A stretch of DNA of 64,000 nt, from contig NC_044019.1 of NCBI RefSeq assembly GCF_900496995.4, positions 8,219,501 through 8,283,500 of the forward strand. Reading direction: 5' to 3'. Positions 1 to 11,200 of the stretch are shown one piece after another (position 1 is the stretch's first letter; every line of letters begins with the position of its first letter). The DNA is from Aquila chrysaetos chrysaetos. Its lineage: Eukaryota; Chordata; Aves; Accipitriformes; Accipitridae. The translations under genes were made by a program, and so were the position numbers. The notes under the pieces are model-generated. The model ran no database searches. It worked only from the letters and a program-made list of their open reading frames with translations, and was not told the origin of the DNA.

Positions 1-6
1 ACTTAC

Positions 7-39
7 TGGTTGTTCGGGTAAGTCTTGTGGCTCTTCCAT
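7..39 (-). CDS. EYA3: EYA3 first coding exon (partial gene)
   Basis: Read on the minus strand, an ATG at 39-37 opens 11 codons, MEEPQDLPEQP, followed directly by a perfect GTAAGT donor at 6-1. The peptide matches the start of vertebrate EYA3 as I know it (MEEEQDLPEQP), with one substitution. A pyrimidine-rich acceptor ending in GACAG puts the exon start at 101, so 101-40 is 5' UTR and the exon is 95 bp. EYA3 is an Eyes-absent family protein: an N-terminal Tyr-rich transactivation region and a C-terminal HAD-type tyrosine phosphatase domain. It works in the nucleus with SIX proteins and dephosphorylates phospho-Tyr142 of H2A.X. Only this exon lies in the window; all domains are beyond the left edge. 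PTAFR lies upstream on the same strand, as in human 1p35.3, which supports the call. Confidence 0.82.
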
Positions 40-101
40 GGGTATTACTATTCTAATGCTTAAATGATTCAAATCGTGTGTTCCTCAGCAGTCTTCAAAG
101 C
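40..101 (-). other. EYA3: EYA3 exon 2, 5' UTR part
   Basis: This is the non-coding part of the exon that carries the EYA3 start codon. The minus-strand acceptor is a T-run followed by GACAG, with AG at 103-102, so the exon begins at 101. There is no upstream ATG in this stretch on the minus strand. The boundary rests on the splice signal alone. Confidence 0.6.
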
Positions 102-2967
102 CTGTCAAAAAAAGGTGTTCATAGCTTTATGTACTTTTTGGGGGGCTTATCATTTAGGCTATCAGAGGACATTAATTGTTATATATTCCACCCACAAGCT
201 TTCTAAACTCGTGTTGCCATCTCCCAAGTAAAAGACGAAATTCATATATGGGAAGATTTCATAAACAAGGGATTTAGCTTTAAGCTTCAAGATACAAACA
301 GACTTTTTTAATTCACGTGGCACATTTCTACATCATTTACTTGTACCATACTGACTACAGAAGCTAATGTATCAATCAGACATGTGCACCATGATTTTAA
401 AGACACTTTAAATGATCAAGTCTGGACTACTAGGTCAGTAAACAGCGTGATTCAATCTAACCTGTTTTAATTTAGAACATTTATATAACAAACAAAAAAA
501 AATCAGGACAAGACTGTACACCTAAATGTATTTACATGCAGTACTGTTTATTGCCAAATTCACAAAGCAAGTTTATTATTTCAATTGCATCTTTCAGAAA
601 GAGAATTTTGATGAAAATTTATAAAATAATTTTTATTTTGGAAGCTAAGTAACCCAGTAGCATTTAGCATAGAGATCTTACATACTATACCAAAGAGCTG
701 CTATCCCCCAGGGTTTTAAAACCATGAAAAGGAAATTTTGCAGGTTACTTTCATAACCTGATTAATTTTTGCAATTTGCTGGGCAAAAGATAATGCACGT
801 GTCCTCCATGGCTTCCTCCTTTGCCCGACCAATGTTCACTAACAGTCTGACCTATGCATTCTTCTTTCACCCTCTCATCTCAGAGCCAGTTTATTAAAAA
901 CAAGCCCTAACCTCTTTAGACAAGCTCCATCTCAACTGCACCAAAAGCAAGTAGGTGCCTCCTCTCCCATCCCAGCAGAGCTGTCTCTTCCATGCACACG
1001 TGTGCATTATTGCACACAGAGCAGAACCTAAGTGGATTACAGAAATTAGAAAAAAGGCTGAAAAACACATAGTAGTTTGGAAGAAATCAAATACAGCGAC
1101 TTTCTGTGCTGAGGTACAACCTATTCCTGTCTCCACAGCCATGAAAGTTTTGCTGTAAATCTCAGTGGAAATGCAAAAGGCCATTTAGCTGGCTCTCCTT
1201 TCTCTCTGTCTTTCTGTTTTCCCCTCCTGTCTGGACCATTCAGGCACCTTCACATCACGGAACTGTCCCCATGCAAAGTGACTAAACAAGTTAACAGAAA
1301 GAACTTTCCAGTGTCCTGAAAACAATTGCTATTTCCCCCTCCTGGCCCCTGCCAGACCTACTTAAACTCCGAGCACGTGCAGCCAGCCTGTGGTGGAGCA
1401 CCACGTGCCAAGCACGGAGATGCTTTGCAGCCTGGAATAATTTCGTGTTAGCCATGAAAACACAAAGGATTTCTTCTCCCTTATTTGAGGGCAGGTAAAG
1501 GTTTTACATGCCAGGGTGTATCATATATGCCAGGGTAAAATTTCATTGAGGGTTTGAGTATTTTCCAAGGCTGGCTCCCCTAATCAAAGCTACTTACCTT
1601 AACTGTAAATCAACTGAATTTACAATAAGTCTCTTCAATAACTCAGGTTCTTTTGAAATTACCCTATTCACACCACACAGAGGAAAGAATACAATACAAA
1701 GTACTGCTGTGACCATTCCAGTTTTTCCTCCATCAGTTTTAATCAGTTTTATTTTAAATATAAAAGCTTATTTCCTTTTTACTTTTTGTAGGAATAACAG
1801 AGAAAAATCAAGACTTAAGAGAAACTGTGGCATTCTAAGATTATGAATAGGAGCGTAGAATATAATGGCCAACAGCAAGAATATTTTAAATTGATACCAA
1901 CGGGTGCTGTCCTGTCCCTTGTCTTTCAGTTTTGTTATTTGACACTGTTTCATTGTGTAATTTCTTAGAAAAGTCCCAAACTAAACTCTTCAGTATGGAA
2001 AAAGATTTCACATCACACTTTGATTCATACAGCAGTAACTTCCCATTCCATGATTTGTTTAAAAGCTGTGAGCAGTTCTTTAATTTTGTTTTTGAGGAGG
2101 ACCTAAATAATTAGAAAGACAAAAATATTCCCAGAGTCATGTCAGAGTACGTCAGCTACTCTTGTGAACAAGACTCTCTTCCCAAATGAGTAGGGCATCT
2201 TGTGGCACCTGGAAGCAAATGAATGAACCAAAGCAGATGAGCAGTAACCGCTTGCCTAGATGGCTAGTGAAAACTTGACCTCTGGTGGTTTCACGCTTTC
2301 TTCTAGAGAATACTCTGTACCTCCAGAAATAGCAGCTTGGGCAGAAGACATCTGGCAAAGACCTGGTGCTCGTTGCTGTTGTTACACAGAAGTGGGCAGA
2401 ACAAGAAGCAGCATGCATTTCTGGGTGAAAGGAATGTCCCTAACCAGTACACCTGACTAGCTAGGAGTGACAGGGTCTTTCTCCAGCAAAGGCCTCCTGC
2501 ACCACAAACAGTTTAAGCTACTGCTGAAGGAAGAGCTCCTGTCCCTCCTTACCTCCAGCAACCCACTCTTGCTCACCTGACACCCCTTCTTTTGTGGCGA
2601 CCAAAGTGCTTGTGTGGCTGAACAGCAGTCTGGATCTGGGATCTGACCTTCTAAGGAAAAAGAAAGGAAAAAAAAAAAAAAAAAAGGCACCCAAGCACAA
2701 TTTTTCTTCTAAGCTGCTTTAAGTGGGATCAGCTCTGGTCTCACACAGCCGTGTGCTGAGGGGAGCCAGCAGCATGTGGAACAGACAGAGCACGCAAGCA
2801 GGGCAGCAGGATGCCCCTTTTCAGTGACAGCCATAGTAAATTAAACTATAATTTTACCATCTTATTTATGTTTCACTTTGGCAAAACAGAGTACCTAAGT
2901 CACAGTGATGTAAATACAGCTCCACAGCCTTTCAACCTGTATCACCTACCCCATCACCAAGTTCTCC

Positions 2968-3355
2968 GGCATAGCCGCCACATGACTTCTCGTGGCCGGG
3001 CACGGAAAGCACTTGGACCATGAGCAAGGTCAGAGCCTCTCCCTGCCATTACCTCTGCGAGCACGGAGCCGGGGAGGGGAGCTGCCTGCCTCTCTCCTCC
3101 CGCAGAAGAGGCTGAGCTAAGCTGCTGACAGCTTCAACGCCAAAGCCCCAGGGAGGAGGATCCGCGGCCGCCTTCGTTTCCCTAACAGCGCCCTCCAAAA
3201 TGGCTAATCCTCCCGGCCGCCCGTCAGCCGGCTCCAGCCCTCCGACAGGCACATGCCCCAGGCCAGTGCACCCTGCCCTCCGGCCAGCCCCGAGCACCCC
3301 GGGTGCTGCAAGCCGCCTCCTTGCCCAGGAGGAGAGGTACGCACAGATGCACCGC
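2968..3355. promoter_or_regulatory. CpG-rich patch inside EYA3 intron 1
   Basis: About two dozen CpG dinucleotides fall in under 400 bp, including a GCGGCCGC NotI-type site near 3162-3169. The surrounding kilobases hold very few CpGs. There is an AAAATGGC YY1-like core at 3197-3204. It could be an alternative promoter or enhancer of EYA3 or a remnant CpG-rich repeat. No splice donor or start codon ties it to a transcript. Confidence 0.25.
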
Positions 3356-4833
3356 CCAGGGCTTGGGTTTCCAAAAAACAAACCCAGTGCTTTGCACCTG
3401 CTCAGCTTGAGCCACCTCGGTGTATTATCTCACTTAGCAAGCACTCACCACGAACAAAATTGATTTCTAAAAAGTGAAGATAAACAACACTGATTTTTTT
3501 TTTGTGGCATCTCAAAATTAGGTTTTTAACTTGCATAAAACTCAAGGCGACTGTGTTTCAGATAAGCTTATCACACAGTTTCCGTTATAGAACATTTTAA
3601 AACCATAAGGGCCCGCAACAGAAGAGGTATCAAAGCAGATCTTCATATATTCAGTTCCATAGCGAGCCCAAATTGCTGCAGTTGCACCCGTGACAGAGGG
3701 TGCCAATGCAACTGCAAGGCAGGAGAACAGCGACCACCATCAGTCCTGCTCCCCATCCCATGCAAAGCCACAGCTTCCCAAAGGGGATTGATGTTTGCTA
3801 ACCCCAGAAGAGAAAAAATCGGTGTTTAACAGCTTTGGGGGCAGTTGGGGTTTGGTCATTTTTTCCATCTATATCTATTTCTATTTTTGTGTGTGTGTGA
3901 GGGAGGTCTGAAAAGTAGATTCTGGCGGTGAGAATACTGCCAGCCACTGGGCTTGTGAATGAGAAAACCAGCACAAAATGTAACCAGCTGTGGAACAAGC
4001 CATCAAATGAGTTGCAGCAATGAAAGAAACGTTGAGAAAAATGAGTCAAGTGTTATGCTTCTGAAAACCAGCAAAATACCATACTTTTTTCCCTTTATGG
4101 GGTGGTTTTCATTATTTACCTGATGAAAATGATTTTGTAATATGTGAATTAAACAATATTTTTTATTTAATCTAGACTTGGTTTGAATAGCCATCCTGGT
4201 TTAATTCCAACTTGCACAGAACACCAACAATGTAAAATACCAAGGAGAGGGTGTTTTGCATGTCGTTTTATTTTGCTTGCTCAATTTATGGAGACACATT
4301 ATCTAAACTTCAAAACAGAAGGCATCAAAGCAGAGGAATGGACTGCAGAATTGCACCGATCAGTTGCCTGCCTTCTGTTCTGCACAAGATTGCTATGCCA
4401 GTAATTCCCTATTAAAAGCCCTGGCAAGCTATGTACAGTTTCTTTCACTAAATCCTGTTTCAAAAATCCTAAAACACAAAGTCTAGCTTGGTCAGACTCG
4501 CTCGAACTAAATACTATGGATATAATTTCTGAAAGCTACCCGCTATTAGCATCAGGCTAGACTGCTATTCACTTTCATTCTGTTCTTTTCAAGCCCATCT
4601 GCCTTGGCTTTGAATATAAAATTTTGGCTGAGGAACAGTTCTTCTCTCAAGTTGCAAATAATTAAAGTCAAGGACACTGTGATAAAACCAACAAGCAGTA
4701 ATTATACTGATTAGAAAAAAAGCTGTTTGAATATGGTTTTATATTACTTTAAAATAGCCACTAATTCCCTAAGAACAAAGCTTTAGTTAGGGTAATAAAA
4801 TTATATCTATTAAACAGAAAGTTAAAATAAAAT

Positions 4834-6670
4834 CATAGAATCATAGAATCATATAGGTTGGAAAAGATCTTTAAGATCATCGAGTCCAACCGTAAACCTA
4901 GCACTGCCAAGCCCACCACTAAACCATGTCCCTGAGCACCACATCCACACAGCTTTGAAATACCTCCAGGAATGGTGACTCAACCACTTCCCTGGGCAGC
5001 CTGTTCCAGTGCTTGACAGCCCTTTCAGTGAAGAAATTTTTCCTAATGTCCAATCTAAACCTCCCCTGGTGCAACTTGAGGCCATTTCCTCTCCTCCTAT
5101 CACTTGTTACTTGGGAAAAGAGACCGACCTCCACCTCACTACAACCTCCTTTCAGGTAGCTGTAGAGCGCGATAAGGTCTCCCCTCAGCCTCCTTTTCTC
5201 CAGGCTAAACAACCCCAGTTCCCTCAGCCGCTCCTTGTAAGACTTGTGCTCTAGACCCTTCACCAGCTTCGTTGTTCTTCTCTGGACACACGCCAGCACC
5301 TCCATGTCCTTCCTGTAGTGAGGGGCCCAAAACTGAACACAGTACTCGAGGTGCGGCCTCACCAGTGCCGAGTACAGGGGGATGATCACTTCCCTGCTCC
5401 TGCTGGCCACACTATTTCTGACAGAAGCCAGGATGCTATTGGCCTTCTTGGCCACCTGGGCACACTGCTGGCTCATATTCAGCTGGCTGTTGACCAACAA
5501 CCCCAGGTCCTTTTCTGCTGGGCAGCTTTCCAGCCACTCTTCCCCAGGGCTGTAGTGCTGCATGGGGTTGTTGTGACCCAAGTGCAGGACCTGGCACTGA
5601 GCCTTGTTGAACCTCCTACAACTGGCCTGGGCCCATTGATCCAGCCTCTCCAGATCCCTCTGTAGAGCCTTCCTACCCTCAAGCAGATCAACCCTCCTGC
5701 CCAGCTTGGTGTCATCTGCAAACTTACTGAGGGTGCACTCGATCCCCTCGTCCAGATCACTGATAAAGACATTAAACAGAACTGGCCCCAATACTGAGCC
5801 CTGGGGAACACCACTTGTGACTGGCCACCAACTGGACTTAACTCCATTCTCCACCACTCTTTGGCCCTGGCCCTCCAGCCAGTTTTTTACCCAGTGAAGA
5901 GTATGCCTGCCCAAGCCATGAGCAGCCAGTTTCTCCAGGACAATGCTGTACGAAATGGTGTCAAAGACTACTAAAGTTTAGGTAGACAACATCAACAGCC
6001 TCCCCCTCATCCACTAAGTGGGTCACCTTGTCATAGAAGGACATCAGGTTGGTCAAGCAGGACCTGCCTTTCACAAACCCATGCCGACTGGGTCTGATCA
6101 TCTGGTTGTCCTGTACGTGCCATGCGATGGCACTCAGGATGATCTGCTCCACAACCTTCCCCGGCACCGAGGTCAGGCTGACAGGCCTGCAGCTCCCCGG
6201 ATCCTCCTTCCGGCCCTTCTTGTAGATGGGTGTCACATTTGCTAACCTCCAGTCAACCGGGACCTCCCTGGTTAGTCAGGACTGCTGATAAATGATGGAG
6301 AGTGGATCGGTGAGCTCTTCTGCCACCTCCCTCAGTACTCTTGGATGGATCCCATCCGGCCCCAGAGACCTCTGTGTGTGTCTAAGTGGTGTAGCAGATC
6401 ACTAACCAATTCCCCTTGGATTACAGGGGCTTCATTCTGCTCCCCGTCCCTGTTTTCCAGTGCAGGGGGCTGGGTACCCTCAGAACAACTGGTCTTACTA
6501 TTAAAGACTGAGGCAAAGAAGGCATTAAGTACCTCAGCCTTTTCCTCATCCTTTGTCACTATGTTTCCCCCTGCATCCAATAAAGGTTGGAGAAGTTAGA
6601 GACAGAGTTAGCCCTGCTTTTGTTGCTAATGTATTTATAGAAACATTTTTATTGTCTTTTATGGCAATAT
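4834..6670 (-). mobile_element. CR1 LINE, 5'-truncated, minus strand
   Basis: The element's 3' end is at the left. Two exact 8-bp units (CATAGAAT on the plus strand) sit at 4834-4849, the typical CR1 tail. Minus-strand open frames at 6332-6580, 5961-6236 and 4919-5914 give consecutive parts of CR1 ORF2. These are the region before the reverse transcriptase (MDAGGNIVTKDEEKAEVLN), the RT fingers (SCRPVSLTSVPGKVVEQI), and the RT palm with [10 protein letters not shown] followed by the catalytic FADD. The RT C-terminal region with the [11 protein letters not shown] motif comes last. Frame breaks between these pieces and loss of the endonuclease half make it a dead copy. The 331-aa uninterrupted piece suggests it is fairly young compared with the other CR1 pieces in the window. 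It lies in the same orientation as EYA3. Confidence 0.93.
4919..5914 (-). pseudogene. CR1 ORF2 fragment: reverse transcriptase palm to C-terminus
   Basis: An uninterrupted 331-codon frame inside the CR1 element. Near its start it contains [20 protein letters not shown] (RT motif 4) and then the catalytic FADD box (the YxDD equivalent). The CR1 C-terminal tail follows: [18 protein letters not shown], the [15 protein letters not shown] segment, and a closing [16 protein letters not shown] block. The upstream coding parts are in other frames, so no full enzyme can be made from this locus. Confidence 0.88.
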
Positions 6671-8393
6671 CCATAATGTTTTGTATGCATAATAATGTAA
6701 TGTAATCTATACAGTTATTTCCACTCCTTATTTACTCAAGGGCCAGCACCTTGCCAGGAATAGCAATGAATATATGAATTAAGCAGCAGAAGAAGAGTCT
6801 AAGCTTCCCGTATTTTCCAGTGGCGCATTTCATGGTAATCTGTGTCATGCTGCTACACTACGTGCACATGGGATCAGAGAGTGCAGCCAAAGCAATCTAA
6901 GCCATCACCCGACCACAGCAGAGTTTTTCCTCGCAATATGCTTTTACTGTGTGCCACTCACCACGTGACAAACCACTTCTTTTGGAGAAGAGCAGAACTT
7001 GGCACAGCGGGATGTGGTGGATTCCCCCCCCCCCCTTTTTTTTTAAATTTAATTAAAAACACCCAAAGAAATAAATACAAAAAGTGAAGAGAGAAGAGAC
7101 ACTTACTGACATTACTATGCACTGCACAGCTACCAAGTGCTTTTTATTCTGAAGGTTTATGACTTCAGTTTTAATCTTCAGGCAAAATAAGCTATCAGCC
7201 ATCTCCCATGCTGGCAGCGACCTGTGCCCCTCCACATCAGGGTGTGAGCAGGTATATGGATATAACTTCCTTGTTCCACAGGAAATTTATTTACAATTTT
7301 ATCCTTCCCCATATCTCAGCATTCCATATCAGCCGAGCTGCTGAAATATTTCTGATTTGGTATTCAACATAGCCAAACTAGTGTTCTGACTACACCAAGC
7401 AAGCAAACCCAGCCCACTGCCCGCTCCTACAGGATGTCTCATGAGGATTTGGCAAAAACAGGCATTCTCTAAAGTTTTGAAGCACCTCCCATTTTGTTTT
7501 TAAACAGCTTGATTAAAGATCATAGGAAAAGACAGCATCAGCCTGGTTCCTAGTTTAGTCTGTGCATTAAACAGCCCCTTAAGGAGCTGTCAGGAATTGA
7601 ACAATTTTGTGTATTAAGCTTCATTTTTCCTTCCTTCAGGCAAAAACAAGATAATGGAAATTCTTCATGAAGTTGAACCATCACAATGATGCAAACAAAA
7701 TGAGTGAGTAAATAGATGCCTGGGTGTGTAAAATGTTCTATCTGGTGAGTCTGACTACAAACTCAAAAAACTTTAAAGAAAACGGAATCACAGTATTTAA
7801 TATGCTAATGCAATTCCAGTGACATGCAAAGAAAGGCGGGGGCAAGCAGGAGTGGCCCATCTAGCTTTCGTCCTCCATTAAGGAATGAAATACTTAATAC
7901 AAATCATTTGCTTTCACAAGTAGACCTGCAAGTAACATAATGCATGACCTTCCCATGGTGTTCACAAGTTAATTTATAAATATCATATTAACTGCTGCAC
8001 ATTCAGTATCTGACAGTCATCCCATGACTACCAAGCAGATGAGAATAGGTGCATTACTCCAGTGTTTGAAAATACAAATGAGGTAAGAGGGAAAAGGAAC
8101 TTGGGTTTCTAACTTCAAATTGTGGTACCCCAAAATCCTACCCTCTAACACTATCAACATCAACTCCTCACACAGCATTCATGCTCTCCAAAACAATTCT
8201 TTAAAATTCCCTCTAAAATCCATCTTCAATGCACCATATCTCAAGCTTTGTTTTGTTAAATCCACCCCCTTTGTAAGTACAGCTCTCTACTAGTTTCCTT
8301 TTTCAGCAGCAGAGAGCAGCCATTTAAAAAAAAGAAAACAGAATAGAGTTAATGAATGAAAGCTGTGCTATACAGCAGCCTGCTGATTTAGTA

Positions 8394-8580
8394 TCTTTAA
8401 CAAATCCAGCTGATCTCACGGCAAAGATTTATACTCTGCTATTCTTCGCTTCTTCTCACTCTCCATGCACACACCCACACACCCAGATACGCACACACCA
8501 CACACACAGATATTTGCAAAATACTGTGAAGAATAGGAAAGAATAAACCTTTGCCGTGAGATCTGCTGGATTGTTTACTG
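8394..8580. repeat. Imperfect inverted repeat (fold-back) with CA-rich loop
   Basis: The left arm at about 8394-8450 contains ATCCAGCTGATCTCACGGCA. The right arm at about 8527-8580 carries its reverse complement with a few mismatches (TGCCGTGAGATCTGCTGGAT). Pairing runs for roughly 50 bp per arm. The loop, about 8451-8526, is rich in CACACA. The symmetry makes short frames on both strands encode nearly the same peptide (NPADLTAKIYTLLFF and NPADLTAKVYSFLFF). It could be a small fold-back or MITE-like element or a local inverted duplication. I saw no clear target duplication. Confidence 0.7.
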
Positions 8581-10084
8581 CTCTCTCTCTGTGCTCTCTC
8601 CTCCCTTCTTTTTTAACCAGGGAAGACTCAGAATAAAACACTGTAAAAGTTACGGGGAAGGCAGGCTGTATGCCCTATTTTTGAAGGTACGAGTGGCCAT
8701 GACAAGCCTGTAAACACAGTCCTGTAGGATTGAAAAATCATGGTTTGATTAAAATTTCATACTCTTAAAATGGAAAAAAAAATTGTGCAGTATTTTATAA
8801 AGTGAAAAAATTACTGAAATTACATGTGGCAATACAAATAGAGTTTTATCCTAAACAATGCCTATTTCATTAATAGGAATTTTCATGTTATTTTTAAATC
8901 CTTGAAGGGCTACCAACGTTAAGGTTGTCTGCAGATCACTTCCCTTGAACAATGACACACATGTAGCTTGCTTTCCCAGCTCTTATGCAATTTTGTTAAA
9001 TTTGATTTTGAAACACAGCAGGGAAATTTTTAATGGGGAAAAGAACTGTTTTCACAAAAGGAAAATTTGGAAATAACAACTTCATCCTCGAGAAATCCAC
9101 TGAGCCCAGAAACAAGTCGGCAATTTCTTCTAACATGCATAGCTCACATGGCACAAGAAAATGAAACTGCAACTAACCTTTTAGTTACAAAACAAAGCAC
9201 AGTAATTCATGTAAACGTAAGAAAAGTGGAAAAGTCAATTACCTCCTCTGTTCATGAAGATTCAACTTGCACTGAGACTTAACAGTTTTTTTGCAAAGAC
9301 CACAAATGATAAGATACCTCGTATCTTGTGGCTTGCATACATTTTTGTGTTTTAGATAACTGATAAATAGGTGGCAAATCTCTAGAGCTGCAGCTCTGGA
9401 GGAAAAAAAATGCTGTTTGTCTTAAAAGCTTTTTAAAACAAACTTTCAAACAGCAGAGCACACTGCCTTTAATTTCTAGAAGGCACTTCAGACACATTCA
9501 AATAGATTACAAAATTTCCTGAAAAAAAAAAAAGAAATTTTTAATCCTCTATCAGTCAGACAGCAAATCTGCATCATCATAACCACAAAAAAAGGAATTA
9601 TTTACATCATGCAGCTCTAACCTTTATTTTCAATAAAATATTTCACTAATACATATAAAAAAGTCATATAGCTACCACCAGAGGCTACCAGAAAATTAAT
9701 CTATAGTTCTATTAGAGAAACTCTTTCAGTACTCAACTTTTACCACGATTTTATTAAAAAGGTTGTGACCACAGTAAATTTACTTATTTCTTTTGTTATT
9801 TTGCATTAGAGGCAGCCATGGTATTTATCACAGTGCAATCAGTTCTGAGAACATCTGTAGCTATTTGTGTCTTAGCAACAACAGTTGCTAGAGTAACCTA
9901 CTAAAAAAAATTAAAGAAAGAATAAAGTACTGGATATTTGAGATGTTTTACCGGGGAGAAAAACAGTTTAAATGATGGTGTTCAATGCTCAGCTGCTCAG
10001 TAAAAGCCACTGCTTTTAACGAAGCAGATTTATTACACCATTTGCTTTACACAGCATCAGTCCTGCTGGCAGAGGCAGGTGGGA

Positions 10085-11200
10085 GCACAGAAACACCCTA
10101 CTGGGTCAGACAAATGGTCCGTCTAGCCCAGCCCAGCGCGCTGTCTCCAACAGCAGCAACAGCAGATGCCACTGGCAGGGAGAGCATGAGCCTGGCCACT
10201 GGCTCTCCACCACCCCCTCCACGCCCCTTCAGCAGCCACAAGCGTGGGACCGCAGAGGGGACATCCCTGCCTCACCCTCCAGCATCCACCAACGGACCTA
10301 TTTCCCACGAATTTGTTCTGTCCCTCTCTGAACCGGCTGCTGTCGGCAGCTCCCACGGCCGCCCAGTGCAGATCACGACCTGCCGCATGAAGAACTTCTC
10401 AGCTGTCTTACAGCAACTAGCTTACGAGTGCCTTCAGTCCTAGTACAGCAGGATTGGGCGAGCAGCTCCACTTTCAGCATGGCCCCTGCCTTCAGGATTT
10501 TGTACACCTTGCTTACATTCTCTCTCCAAATCAGAGTCCCAGCCTTCAGCTTCTCTTCGTAAGCCATCTGCTCCATCCCCTACGATCACTGTTCTGCCCC
10601 TCCCTGCTCCCTCTTGAGATGCAGCGACCAGAGCTGCACGTAGTATACAAGATGTGGCTGCAATCGCAGCTTTACTACAAAGTGGTAAAATGATGTCTCT
10701 GTTGTTTTCAACGCCCTTCCTAATGACAGCCAACATCGTTGGCTTTTTGTTTGGCTGCCGTTTACACTGAGTAATCATTTCAACGAACCATCACTGTCCT
10801 CAGGTTCTCCTCCTGGAGTCGTAACTGCCTGTTCTGAGTTCAGCCTCATGTAATATGGTTTAGATTGCTTTTCCCTAGATGAATTACCCTTAATTTAGGG
10901 AAAGCAATCTAAACCATATTTATGGTAATTACCTTAAGTTTCTGTAAATTCATCTACAAGAAGCTCCTCTGCCACCTTTTTGACTGCTCAGTTTGGTGAT
11001 ATCCTTCTGCCTTTGGTGTGGCTTTTTATGACTCAAAAGTTCAGTAACATCAGTAAACTTGGAGATTTCACTGGCCATTCATTTCTCTGGATCACTGGTG
11101 AAAATGCGGGACAAAACCAGACTAAGCACCACCATTAAGGGTACCTCAGTGCTCTCTTCTCCAGCCTTTAAAGTGACCACTAAGCCCTGTCCTCTGCTAC
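10085..11200 (-). mobile_element. Ancient CR1/L3-like LINE, 3' part, minus strand
   Basis: The left end carries the CTGGGTCAGACAAATGGTCC / TCTAGCCCAG block, typical of old sauropsid CR1/L3-like 3' ends. Further right, 10630-10690 (GACCAGAGCTGCACGTAGTA) aligns by eye with the CR1 RT C-terminal region that reads GACCAGAACTGCACACAGTA in reverse. The following segments continue RT sequence towards the palm. It is heavily diverged, with no long minus-strand frame. The copy breaks off near 11200 and appears to resume at about 13860. The right boundary is uncertain by about 150 bp. Confidence 0.6.
10852..10920. repeat. 25-bp near-perfect palindrome (hairpin)
   Basis: The left arm is 10852-10877, beginning AATATGGTTTAGATTGCTTT. 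The right arm is 10896-10920, ending AAAGCAATCTAAACCATATT. The arms are exact reverse complements except for one extra T in the left arm, around an 18-bp AT-rich spacer. It lies inside the ancient CR1/L3-like element. The arms are far better matched than the age of the surrounding repeat would suggest. Confidence 0.9.

Noticed and set aside
9985-10443. 152-aa plus-strand frame
   Set aside because: It overlaps the 3' end of the ancient CR1/L3-like element read in reverse. There is no protein similarity that I recognise.
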